DNA of 17,137 nt from Candidatus Fermentibacterota bacterium (GTDB lineage: Bacteria; JAFGKV01), in contig JAFGKV010000079.1 of assembly GCA_016928395.1 (NCBI GenBank), positions 1 to 17,137 on the forward strand, given 5' to 3'. The notes beneath the pieces are model-generated. The model was not told the DNA's origin, made no database searches, and worked only from the letters and a program-made list of their open reading frames with translations. This document shows positions 6,785 to 12,999 of the stretch, piece after piece. Numbering within the stretch: position 1 is the first letter of the stretch; each line of letters begins with the position of its first letter. The position numbers were made by a program, and so were the translations under genes.

Positions 6785-7969
6785 ATGAAACACAAGCATA
6801 CAGCCCTGGCGATTGTCGTGTCGTTGCTGCTGGCAACGGGTATCGTGTCGGCGCAGGTGCTGACCAGAGATGTTTTCGTGCGGCTCAACCAGATCATCTC
6901 GGCGGGCTATCCAAAGATGACAGCGTACGTATCTGTTACGGACGAAAACGGGAGACCGGCCGAGGTCCGGCCGGAGCAGTTTGCCGCCTATGTCGACGAT
7001 GTCAAAGTAAGAGGGCCGATAAGCGTAAAAGCCGCGAGCCTCTCCACCGAAGGTACCGCCTATGCGGTCATCATCTCGGCAAACGGGATGAACAGCGGTC
7101 CTCCGCTGTTCAATCAACAGTTTGCGACCAAGAAGCTTCTGGATGCCTTGAGCCCCAGTGATGTGGTTTCCGTGTTCTTTCACGGCAGCGAGGTCAAGGC
7201 CGTATTCGAGTACCAGCCAATGGAGGAGCAAAAGGGACCGCTGCGGGCCGTCATCGACAAGGAGATCGAGGCCAAAGGCTCGCAGCCCCAGATTTACGAC
7301 GCAGTGGTCAAGGCGGCCGGAAACCTGGAGAAGTCCAACAAGACCAGAAAGGTCATCGTCTTGATGTCCGACGGAAGGGATGCGAAGAGCAACTACACTC
7401 AGGAGGAAATGTTCCAAATCATCGAGAAGGTGAATATCCCGGTGTACTGCATCGGCTTCACGGCCTTCGGAGAGGGTAGTCTGGACATCCTGGAGACAAT
7501 CGCGCGATACACCGGAGGGCTCTACACGCTGGCGCGGGATGTCAAGGACATTCCCGACGCCATGATGAAGATCTACGACCAGATCAACAGAGTGTTCGTG
7601 CTGTCGTTCAAAGACAACAAGCTCTTCTTCGCCGGCGACGACAAACCCCACCTGCTCAAGATCACGGTCGAAGATCACTCTGGAACCGTTCATTCGTACG
7701 ACCGGAAATTCGTCGCGGTGAGCGCTCCGGTGCCGATCTGGCTGATTGCGGTGGCAGCGCTGGCGTGTCTGCTGATCGTGGCGCTCGTCGTGTTCCTGTT
7801 CATACTGCGCCGCAGGGCGGTTCGCAGGACGATCGGGATATCGAACAGGAAGTGCGAGGTGTGTGGGAGACGGATGAAGGACGATTGGGACGCGTGCCTG
7901 TTCTGCAAGTGGCTGCCGCCGCCGGCTGCGAAGAAGAAGCCGGAGCTGAGCGAGGCCCCCAAGCCGTGA
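6785..7969 (+). CDS. Membrane-anchored VWA-like protein with cytosolic zinc ribbon
   Basis: 394 residues. Residues 1-23 are a signal peptide or N-terminal anchor (VVSLLLATGIVSA). Residues about 44-75 resemble the beta domain that precedes VWA in VWFA-related proteins (YVSVTDENGRPAEVRPEQF). Residues about 92-290 are VWA-like: AYAVIISANGMNSG, RKVIVLMSDGRD, PVYCIGF. The first metal-site motif DxSxS is lost (I97, A99, G101), although D196 of the later motif remains, so this is probably a binding rather than a metal-dependent module. A strong membrane helix lies at about 317-341, followed by RRRAVRR and a CxxC-x10-CxxC knuckle (C357, C360, C371, C374), placing the tail in the cytosol and the VWA part outside. 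ATG at 6785 has AGGAG four bases ahead; ATG at 6782 is the alternative. It may tether the CIS to the inner membrane. Confidence 0.83.
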   Translation: MKHKHTALAIVVSLLLATGIVSAQVLTRDVFVRLNQIISAGYPKMTAYVSVTDENGRPAEVRPEQFAAYVDDVKVRGPISVKAASLSTEGTAYAVIISANGMNSGPPLFNQQFATKKLLDALSPSDVVSVFFHGSEVKAVFEYQPMEEQKGPLRAVIDKEIEAKGSQPQIYDAVVKAAGNLEKSNKTRKVIVLMSDGRDAKSNYTQEEMFQIIEKVNIPVYCIGFTAFGEGSLDILETIARYTGGLYTLARDVKDIPDAMMKIYDQINRVFVLSFKDNKLFFAGDDKPHLLKITVEDHSGTVHSYDRKFVAVSAPVPIWLIAVAALACLLIVALVVFLFILRRRAVRRTIGISNRKCEVCGRRMKDDWDACLFCKWLPPPAAKKKPELSEAPKP

Positions 7970-8364
7970 ACAGGGATTTCCAGTTCATCCTGCCCGTCGG
8001 ACTCTTGAGCGAAGACGGCAAGCTGCACAGGACCGGTAGGATGAGGCTTGCTACCGCGCTGGACGAGATCGAGATTCACTCCGATGAGAGAATGCTCTCG
8101 TCGGAGCGCTACCACGACATTCTCCTCTTTTCCCGGGTCATCAGCGCAATCGGCGACCTCTCCCCGGTTACCGCCGAGCTCATCGAGGGGCTTTTCGAGG
8201 TGGATTTTCGCTACCTGCAGAGCCTGTACATGGAGAGGAACGGGCAGTTGCCGTACGAAATCGAGTCCACCTGTCCGCAATGCCAAGGCCGCAACAGAGT
8301 CAATCTCGCCGAGGTCTATTCCAACCTGGAGTTCTATTTTGCGAAGGACGCGAAGAGTCCGTAG
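7966..8364 (+). CDS. T4-type baseplate assembly chaperone, copy 1
   Basis: Small cytosolic protein (132 residues) of the T4 baseplate/hub-assembly chaperone type found in CIS clusters. Visible hallmarks: FQFILPVGLLSEDGKLHRTG and RMRLATALDEIEI at the N-terminus, ILLFSRVISAIGDL, and LIEGLFEVDFRYLQSLY. The C-terminus has a CPQC pair (residues about 104-107) that could bind metal. GTG at 7966 overlaps the stop of the VWA gene in a GTGA arrangement, which implies translational coupling; the frame is open further upstream, but the homology with the next gene begins only here. Next to it is a paralogue (8374-8739). Such proteins help assemble the baseplate or tail and are usually not part of the finished particle. 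I cannot tell whether it is closer to gp26 or gp51 in name. Confidence 0.78.
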   Translation: MNRDFQFILPVGLLSEDGKLHRTGRMRLATALDEIEIHSDERMLSSERYHDILLFSRVISAIGDLSPVTAELIEGLFEVDFRYLQSLYMERNGQLPYEIESTCPQCQGRNRVNLAEVYSNLEFYFAKDAKSP

Positions 8365-8373
8365 GAACGGGTC

Positions 8374-8739
8374 ATGAAAATTAGAACCGAGTTCAGTTTT
8401 GTGTTGCCCCGGGGACTCGAGGATGAGCCCGAAGGCAGAACCGTGGGGTCCATGCGACTCGCCCGAGTAGGAGACATTCTCCAGATCTACAATGACGCCC
8501 GAGTGAAGGAGCTGCCATCGTACTTCTATGTCGTGTTGATGAGCCGCGTGGTAACCAGGCTGGGCAAGCACCGAATGGTGAACGCCCGAATCATCGAAGG
8601 CCTGCACCCGGAGGACTTCGCCTTTCTCGTAGATTTTTTCAACGAGGTCAACCACAAGGTCATCTCGATGCTGCCGATCGAGTGCTCTCACTGTGGCAAT
8701 CGATACGTGGGGGAGGTAAGCCTGGTGGGGGAACTCTAG
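8374..8739 (+). CDS. T4-type baseplate assembly chaperone, copy 2
   Basis: 121-residue paralogue of the preceding gene, aligned over most of its length: EFSFVLPRGLEDE against FQFILPVGLLSED, GSMRLARVGDILQI against GRMRLATALDEIEI, VVLMSRVVTRLGK against ILLFSRVISAIGD, and IIEGLHPEDFAFLVDFF against LIEGLFEVDFRYLQSLY. A CSHCGN motif at residues about 107-112 parallels CPQC of copy 1. The gap to copy 1 is 9 bases and AGGAAC lies about seven bases before ATG. The two may form a heterodimer or act at different assembly steps, which is inference. The stop codon lies inside the left arm of a perfect 15-base inverted repeat (8737-8776). Confidence 0.8.
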   Translation: MKIRTEFSFVLPRGLEDEPEGRTVGSMRLARVGDILQIYNDARVKELPSYFYVVLMSRVVTRLGKHRMVNARIIEGLHPEDFAFLVDFFNEVNHKVISMLPIECSHCGNRYVGEVSLVGEL

Positions 8740-8921
8740 GCTACCTCCCGGAGAGGATCTACCGGGAGGTAGCCTATATCGCTTATCACTTTCACTGGCC
8801 GAGACCAGACATCATGAGCATGACTCACAAGGAACGGCAGCGCTGGGTGAAGGAGATTGCCTGCATCAACAACCGGATGAACAACCCGGGTCGGGAGGGG
8901 GATGCCGGTGAGCCCGTATAG
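8682..8921 (+). CDS. DUF6760-like small CIS protein, start uncertain
   Basis: The conserved part reads GYLPERIYREVAYIAYHFHW, then HKERQRWVKEIACINNRMN, the signature of the small DUF6760-type proteins that occur in CIS clusters (usually about 50-60 residues: Y..e.lyeEVA.iAY.fHW...il.l.H.eR.rWv.EI..IN). The frame starts at GTG 8682, overlapping copy 2 of the chaperone by 58 bases and adding about 19 unconserved residues. No ATG, GTG or TTG lies between that GTG and the conserved GY, and family members normally begin just before GY; the codon there is CTA. So the true start is either the upstream GTG, a non-standard codon, or has been lost. The next in-frame ATG (8808) would delete the core motif. 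Function is unknown. Confidence 0.72.
   Translation: MLSLWQSIRGGGKPGGGTLGYLPERIYREVAYIAYHFHWPRPDIMSMTHKERQRWVKEIACINNRMNNPGREGDAGEPV
8737..8776 (+). other. Perfect 15-base inverted repeat (hairpin) at gene junction
   Basis: Left arm 8737-8751 (TAGGCTACCTCCCGG) and right arm 8762-8776 (CCGGGAGGTAGCCTA) are perfect reverse complements separated by a 10-base loop (AGAGGATCTA). The RNA would form a very stable GC-rich stem. It contains the stop codon of the second chaperone and the first conserved codons of the DUF6760-like gene. No T-run follows, so it does not look like a standard terminator. It could cause attenuation, processing, or control of translation of the downstream gene; this is inference. 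The arms also encode conserved protein residues, so part of the match could be coincidence. Confidence 0.75.
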
Positions 8922-8973
8922 CGAGGTGGTCCTGCGCCTGCCGGTGGCTGGCAGGGACCGGCGACCATGGTAG
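8902..8973 (+). CDS. Possible 23-residue leader peptide, overlapping the next start
   Basis: Short reading frame starting MPVSPYSEVVLRLP, with GGGAGG shortly before its ATG. Its ATG lies inside the end of the DUF6760-like gene, and its TAG (8971-8973) lies just past the ATG (8967) of the large gene that follows. This fits a coupling peptide that carries ribosomes to the large gene, or a chance frame. No homology is recognised. Confidence 0.3.
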   Translation: MPVSPYSEVVLRLPVAGRDRRPW

Positions 8974-11900
8974 GGCTGAAATACTTCAAGAGCGGCTTCT
9001 ACCAGGAGAGGTGCAGGGCAATCACGGCGGCGGTGGAGGAATACGCTCAGGCGCGGGCGAAGCCCGACGAAAGCCGCGACGAGCTGGCCGCGAGAAGAAG
9101 CGAGGTCGAGCGGCTGCTCGCCCGTATGGCGGTCGAGAGCGGTCTGAGAGAGGAAGAGGAAAGCTTCCTGGCCGTAGACGGAGAGTTCTTTCCGGAGTCC
9201 GGCGAGCTGGACCGAAAGAGGCTGTACAGCTTCGTCAGGGCGATTCTGTACGGCTACGCGCTGCAGGAGCTCAAGTGGATGTTTGCCGGCACCACCGTCT
9301 GCCTGACACCCATAACCCGCCGGACTCTGGCCGAGGCCGGTATCCGTTACGAGGATCTTCTGCCGCTGGAGCTCCAGCGCAGAAGGCGGAGGGACCTTCA
9401 GCTGCGCCACGCGAGCACCCACCCGAACAGGGACACGATGTTTGTGTATCCCGACGGCAGGATGCGGGGCATCTACCTCCCCGAGGCGGCACGCGTGAGC
9501 TACGCGGAACTGGAGGACAGGTCGGGATTCGACTGGCGTTCCGGCTACTCTCCTGGGAGATGGATCAGGAGAGAGAAGTGGCTGGCTGGATTCAACGAGC
9601 GGGGGGAGTGGGAGAGAATCGACTTCGACAGGGACCTGCCCCTGGTGAGGCAGCTGCCGGCCGACGACTTGCTGCGCTTCTTCACCGATCGTCTCGAGAT
9701 CGGCGCTGAGGAGCTGTACTTCATAGCCGTGCCCTTCCTGGATGAAGCTCTGCTGTTTGACACGCGATCCAGACTGATGAGCGAGGATGAGCGACGATAC
9801 TACTCGGTGACCGGAGAGCTGTACGCGGTACGAACCGTCGACCGGCAGGGATCGATCGAAGCGGTCAGGAGCCAGCTCAAGCGCATGGGCGTGGAGAAGC
9901 TGACGGGCATCGTTGCCGGCGACGACCTCGAAGCGACGCAAACCTACTACAGGCGCGCTTTTGCGGACCTGATGACAACCGCGACCCGGGTATACTCCCG
10001 AACGGATCGAGAGCTGGGAGAGAAACTGACCCGCCTGCGGGATGAGGCGGCTGCCAGGGATATCAGCAGGGGCGTGGTCGTACGATTCTTCCAGCTGGTT
10101 CGGGAAGGCAGAACGGCCCAAGAGGTGTACGATGGGCTCACCCCGAGCGCGGTCAAGCCGGAGTACGAGGTGAGCCTGAGGCTTTTCGCCAACGCTCAGG
10201 ATCTGGAGCTGTTTCTGGCCTTGCCGGAGATTGACGCCCTTCTCGACGAGGAGGCGATACAGCTCATCAAGAGCATCGAGGTCCCGGAAGGGAGTAGAGA
10301 TCTCTATTCGAATGCCCTCCAGAATCTCCTGCTGAACTTCGACTCCGTGTTGCGGGGCAGCGGAATCTCTCCCACGGAGGTGATTCGTCTGGCTCACCAG
10401 GTGCTGGTCGAAGGCGAGTCCGAGGAGGCCAGGAGAATCTCCATCGTCGGCGAAAAACCGCTGCAGGATATTCTCCGGGCTGCTACGCCGCGGGCGGCGC
10501 GAGTGGCCGTCCCGGCGTTTCGGCTCGTTACCCCGGGCCCTGGGGGCTACTTCGACGTCTTCGACGGCGCGCAATTCGACCGTTGGGCCGAGAGCGCTGC
10601 GGGGATGCAGATACCGAGGCGCTACATTCCCGCCATCAGGCAGATGATCGTCGAAGCGGATATCCCCGGGGCCAGGAGAGAGGACTACTCCCGGGGGATT
10701 CAACGAACCATGACGCTCTACCGGGAGATAGCGCAGAGCACGAACCTCAATCCGGTCGAGATACTCGAGATCTTCAACGAGATATTCCTGGAGGGGGCAA
10801 GCAGGAAGGCGGCGGCACAAGCGGGCGTGTACGTGGCGAGGTCCCTGGAAACGCTGGTTCGGGAAGCCTCCGAAGGCAACAGCAACAGGGTCAGGCGACT
10901 CATTCGGGATATCTACTCGGTCCTTCCTCCGGGTGAGCCGACAGTGGATCTGTTGAGCGAGCTTGGCCTGCAGCTGTTCCGACAGTCGGCTTTCTATCGC
11001 GAGCTCGGCATTTCCGAATTCGAATCCAAAGAGCTCCTCGGAGTGCTGAAGTCCATCCGCCTCCCACTGGAGCGATCGGAGGAGTTCGCGGGCGCCGTGG
11101 TGCGGATCCTGAGCGAACATGCGGAACAGCTGAGAGACCAGGGGGTGTCGATCTCCGAAGCGGTCGAGGCCTTGGCGTCTACACTGGCAGGGCGGGAGCG
11201 AGAGCTATCCCCTGAACTCAAACGGCTCCTCTACGCCGCGATCGGTGAGCCGGCGGGTCCGCCGGACGCCGGAGTTCCGCTCCAGCTCAACCTGTTCCAG
11301 GGAAAGGGCTTCCAGGAGCTGGCGGCGGGAAAGGAGTTCCGCGAGCTTGGGCTCGAAGAGAGACGCTTTGCGGAATTGCTCGAGCTACATCGCGGGAGCT
11401 ATCGCGGCGCAGAGCGTCGGTATGTCGGCAGAGTTCCTCTTCGCCTGAGGAGCGAACGGGGCAGCGAGGATTTTCCTCTCGCACTCGGCCTCACCGAGGG
11501 GGGGCGGCGCATCCATGACGTCGGCTGGGTCGTCGATTTCCGTGCTGGGAGACCGGCGGCAATTGGATACACAGAATTGGGGTGGCAGGTGATCCCGGAG
11601 GACGTGAAGCAGGAGATCAGCAGGATCTTTCGAGGAGCCCTCGGTGCAGAGCGGCCGCGGGCGATGGCGGTGCCGGGGCGCCTGACCCGAACCGAGGAGC
11701 TCCTGGTCGAGCCGCACCAGAAACCCGCCGCGGAAGAGCTCCTCTTTGTTCCTCGGGTGTCGGTGGTCCAGCTCGAGGCGGCTCCCGAGATGGTGAAACC
11801 CGAGGAGCTGGAACTTGCGAGTCCGTTTGCCGCCCTCAGAGCACGCCTCGAGGAACTGCGTGTCCAGGCAGCGGGTCCAGCGAGAGCCGTGCCCGAAGCG

Positions 11901-12239
11901 TCGACTGCGAAGGCTGCGCGGCCCCAGGCCGAAGGGGCCCGTGCGGGAGCCGTTTCGATTCGGAAACGAAGACAGCCGATTGTGCCTGCGGCAGCCACTA
12001 CGGGAGATACGGTCGAGCGGCACTATCGTGAAGACAAGGAGAAGCTGGCCGAAGTCAAGAAGAGGAGGGCTTCCGAAACACAGGCGCGCCTGCACCGCGA
12101 GCAGGTTCAGCGTACCGCGGACGACCTGTTTGCGCGGGTTGTCGAAAGGCTGGAGAGCCCGGCGCATGCTGCCCAGGCTCCGGAGGCAAGGGATGAGCTC
12201 TTCGACAGGCTCATCGAGCGGATAGGCGGTGATCTGTGA
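8967..12239 (+). CDS. 1090-residue CIS protein, tape-measure candidate
   Basis: Not recognised as a known family. It is large, charged, mostly helical by composition, has no signal peptide and no clear membrane segment. Residues about 1-150 contain an Arg-rich stretch (LELQRRRRRDLQLRH). Residues about 300-830 are made of many helix-like blocks (such as VVRFFQLVREGRTAQEVYDG and EILEIFNEIFLEGASRKAAA). Residues about 940-1020 are Ala/Pro/Arg-rich and look like a linker. The C-terminus is a probable coiled coil (EKLAEVKKRRASETQARLHR), followed by two similar helices, DDLFARVVERLE and DELFDRLIERIG. Position after the chaperones and DUF6760-like gene, and size, suggest the tape-measure protein; the lack of hydrophobic segments is less typical. 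ATG at 8967 has AGGGA nine bases upstream. A secreted effector or a large scaffold is possible. Confidence 0.7.
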   Translation: MVGLKYFKSGFYQERCRAITAAVEEYAQARAKPDESRDELAARRSEVERLLARMAVESGLREEEESFLAVDGEFFPESGELDRKRLYSFVRAILYGYALQELKWMFAGTTVCLTPITRRTLAEAGIRYEDLLPLELQRRRRRDLQLRHASTHPNRDTMFVYPDGRMRGIYLPEAARVSYAELEDRSGFDWRSGYSPGRWIRREKWLAGFNERGEWERIDFDRDLPLVRQLPADDLLRFFTDRLEIGAEELYFIAVPFLDEALLFDTRSRLMSEDERRYYSVTGELYAVRTVDRQGSIEAVRSQLKRMGVEKLTGIVAGDDLEATQTYYRRAFADLMTTATRVYSRTDRELGEKLTRLRDEAAARDISRGVVVRFFQLVREGRTAQEVYDGLTPSAVKPEYEVSLRLFANAQDLELFLALPEIDALLDEEAIQLIKSIEVPEGSRDLYSNALQNLLLNFDSVLRGSGISPTEVIRLAHQVLVEGESEEARRISIVGEKPLQDILRAATPRAARVAVPAFRLVTPGPGGYFDVFDGAQFDRWAESAAGMQIPRRYIPAIRQMIVEADIPGARREDYSRGIQRTMTLYREIAQSTNLNPVEILEIFNEIFLEGASRKAAAQAGVYVARSLETLVREASEGNSNRVRRLIRDIYSVLPPGEPTVDLLSELGLQLFRQSAFYRELGISEFESKELLGVLKSIRLPLERSEEFAGAVVRILSEHAEQLRDQGVSISEAVEALASTLAGRERELSPELKRLLYAAIGEPAGPPDAGVPLQLNLFQGKGFQELAAGKEFRELGLEERRFAELLELHRGSYRGAERRYVGRVPLRLRSERGSEDFPLALGLTEGGRRIHDVGWVVDFRAGRPAAIGYTELGWQVIPEDVKQEISRIFRGALGAERPRAMAVPGRLTRTEELLVEPHQKPAAEELLFVPRVSVVQLEAAPEMVKPEELELASPFAALRARLEELRVQAAGPARAVPEASTAKAARPQAEGARAGAVSIRKRRQPIVPAAATTGDTVERHYREDKEKLAEVKKRRASETQARLHREQVQRTADDLFARVVERLESPAHAAQAPEARDELFDRLIERIGGDL

Positions 12240-12445
12240 AGGAGGCTGCCGGCGAGGCGCCCCGGCAGGAGTACTTCCTCGCCGACGGAGAGCGCATCTA
12301 TCTCGGAGAAGAGGAGATCGAGGAGATCCTGGGGATTCTCGAGGAGCGCGTGGCGGAATGGCTGGCCCAGAAGAAGGATGAACTGACCGAAGAGGAATAT
12401 CACCAGATAGTCATTCGATTCCTGGAGATGGTGAAGCTCGGCTAG
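12236..12445 (+). CDS. Small acidic helical protein, unknown
   Basis: 69 residues, very rich in Glu. It begins at a GTG that overlaps the TGA of the large gene (GTGA), so it is probably translated by coupling. The sequence YFLADGERIYLGEEEIEEIL, then ERVAEWLAQKKDELTEEEYH, suggests one short beta hairpin and two amphipathic helices. It has no Cys, no signal peptide and no recognised family. Because it is coupled to the 1090-residue gene, it may be its small partner or chaperone; this is inference only. Confidence 0.6.
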   Translation: MKEAAGEAPRQEYFLADGERIYLGEEEIEEILGILEERVAEWLAQKKDELTEEEYHQIVIRFLEMVKLG

Positions 12446-12459
12446 CTGTGGAGGATACC

Positions 12460-12978
12460 GTGACCAGAATAGCGTCTTTCGTGCTGCTGTTGCTCGTTTT
12501 GGCCCTCGCGAGCATGCTTGTCTCCTGCCTGTCCAAGCCGCTGCTCCTGGCGCAGGTGCAAGAGCCGGTCGTCGAGCCGGAGCCGGAGCCCGAGCCTCCG
12601 GCGCCCGTGCCTCCGCCGCCGGAGCCTCCGCCGCCGGAGCCTCCAGCGCCGGAGCCGCCTAAGCCCGAGCCCAAGCCCGAGCCGGAACCCGAGCCACCCA
12701 TACCGCCCATCACCGGTACCATCGTCGAGATCGGCTCGACCGCCGGAAGACAGACGACCATATACATACGCGGCCTGAGTTCCGTGAAGAGCTTGAGAAG
12801 GGGCCTCAAGGGATACATCTACGCCGACCGGAACATGACGGAGAGAATCGGCAGGTTCGAGCTCACCGACCTCTATGGCGACGGAGCGGCCAGGGGTTCG
12901 ATCCTGAACACGGAGACGACGATCGTGGAGGGCGCGGTGGTCAAGGTCGAGATCGATCCGCGCTATCTCATCGAATAG
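12460..12978 (+). CDS. Proline-rich lipoprotein with small beta domain
   Basis: 172 residues. A signal peptide with a lipobox LVSC puts the lipid-carrying Cys at residue 23. Residues about 40-84 are a Pro/Glu/Lys-rich arm of PEP and PPPPE repeats, like the extended periplasm-spanning part of TonB-type proteins. Residues about 86-172 form a small beta-rich domain (GTIVEIGSTAGRQTTIYIRG, LKGYIYADRNMTERIGRF, IVEGAVVKVEIDPRYLIE) without a firm family match. GTG at 12460 is chosen because GGAGG at 12450-12454 has a 5-base spacer; GTG at 12448 would put four charged residues in front and lacks such a site. Expected in the inner leaflet of the outer membrane, or in the outer leaflet of the inner membrane. 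It lies between the CIS genes and the exported 585-residue protein. Confidence 0.75.
   Translation: MTRIASFVLLLLVLALASMLVSCLSKPLLLAQVQEPVVEPEPEPEPPAPVPPPPEPPPPEPPAPEPPKPEPKPEPEPEPPIPPITGTIVEIGSTAGRQTTIYIRGLSSVKSLRRGLKGYIYADRNMTERIGRFELTDLYGDGAARGSILNTETTIVEGAVVKVEIDPRYLIE
12577..12711 (+). repeat. Proline/glutamate codon repeats
   Basis: Low-complexity GC-rich coding DNA inside the lipoprotein gene, built from imperfect copies of GAGCCG/GAGCCC and CCTCCGCCGCCGGAG. The 15-base unit CCTCCGCCGCCGGAG occurs twice in a row near 12610-12640. It encodes the rigid Pro/Glu arm. Such stretches tend to change length by slippage. Confidence 0.7.
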
Positions 12979-12999
12979 TCACCTGTCAAGGAAGAGAAA

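Noticed and set aside
8737-8776. Reading the strong hairpin as a transcription terminator
   Set aside because: No T-run follows, and the arms encode conserved residues of a gene that continues through it.
8736-11120. A 794-codon open frame on the minus strand opposite the large gene
   Set aside because: It mirrors the high-GC codon use of the plus-strand gene, its residues look random (Arg/Leu/Pro/Gly-rich), and no family is recognisable.
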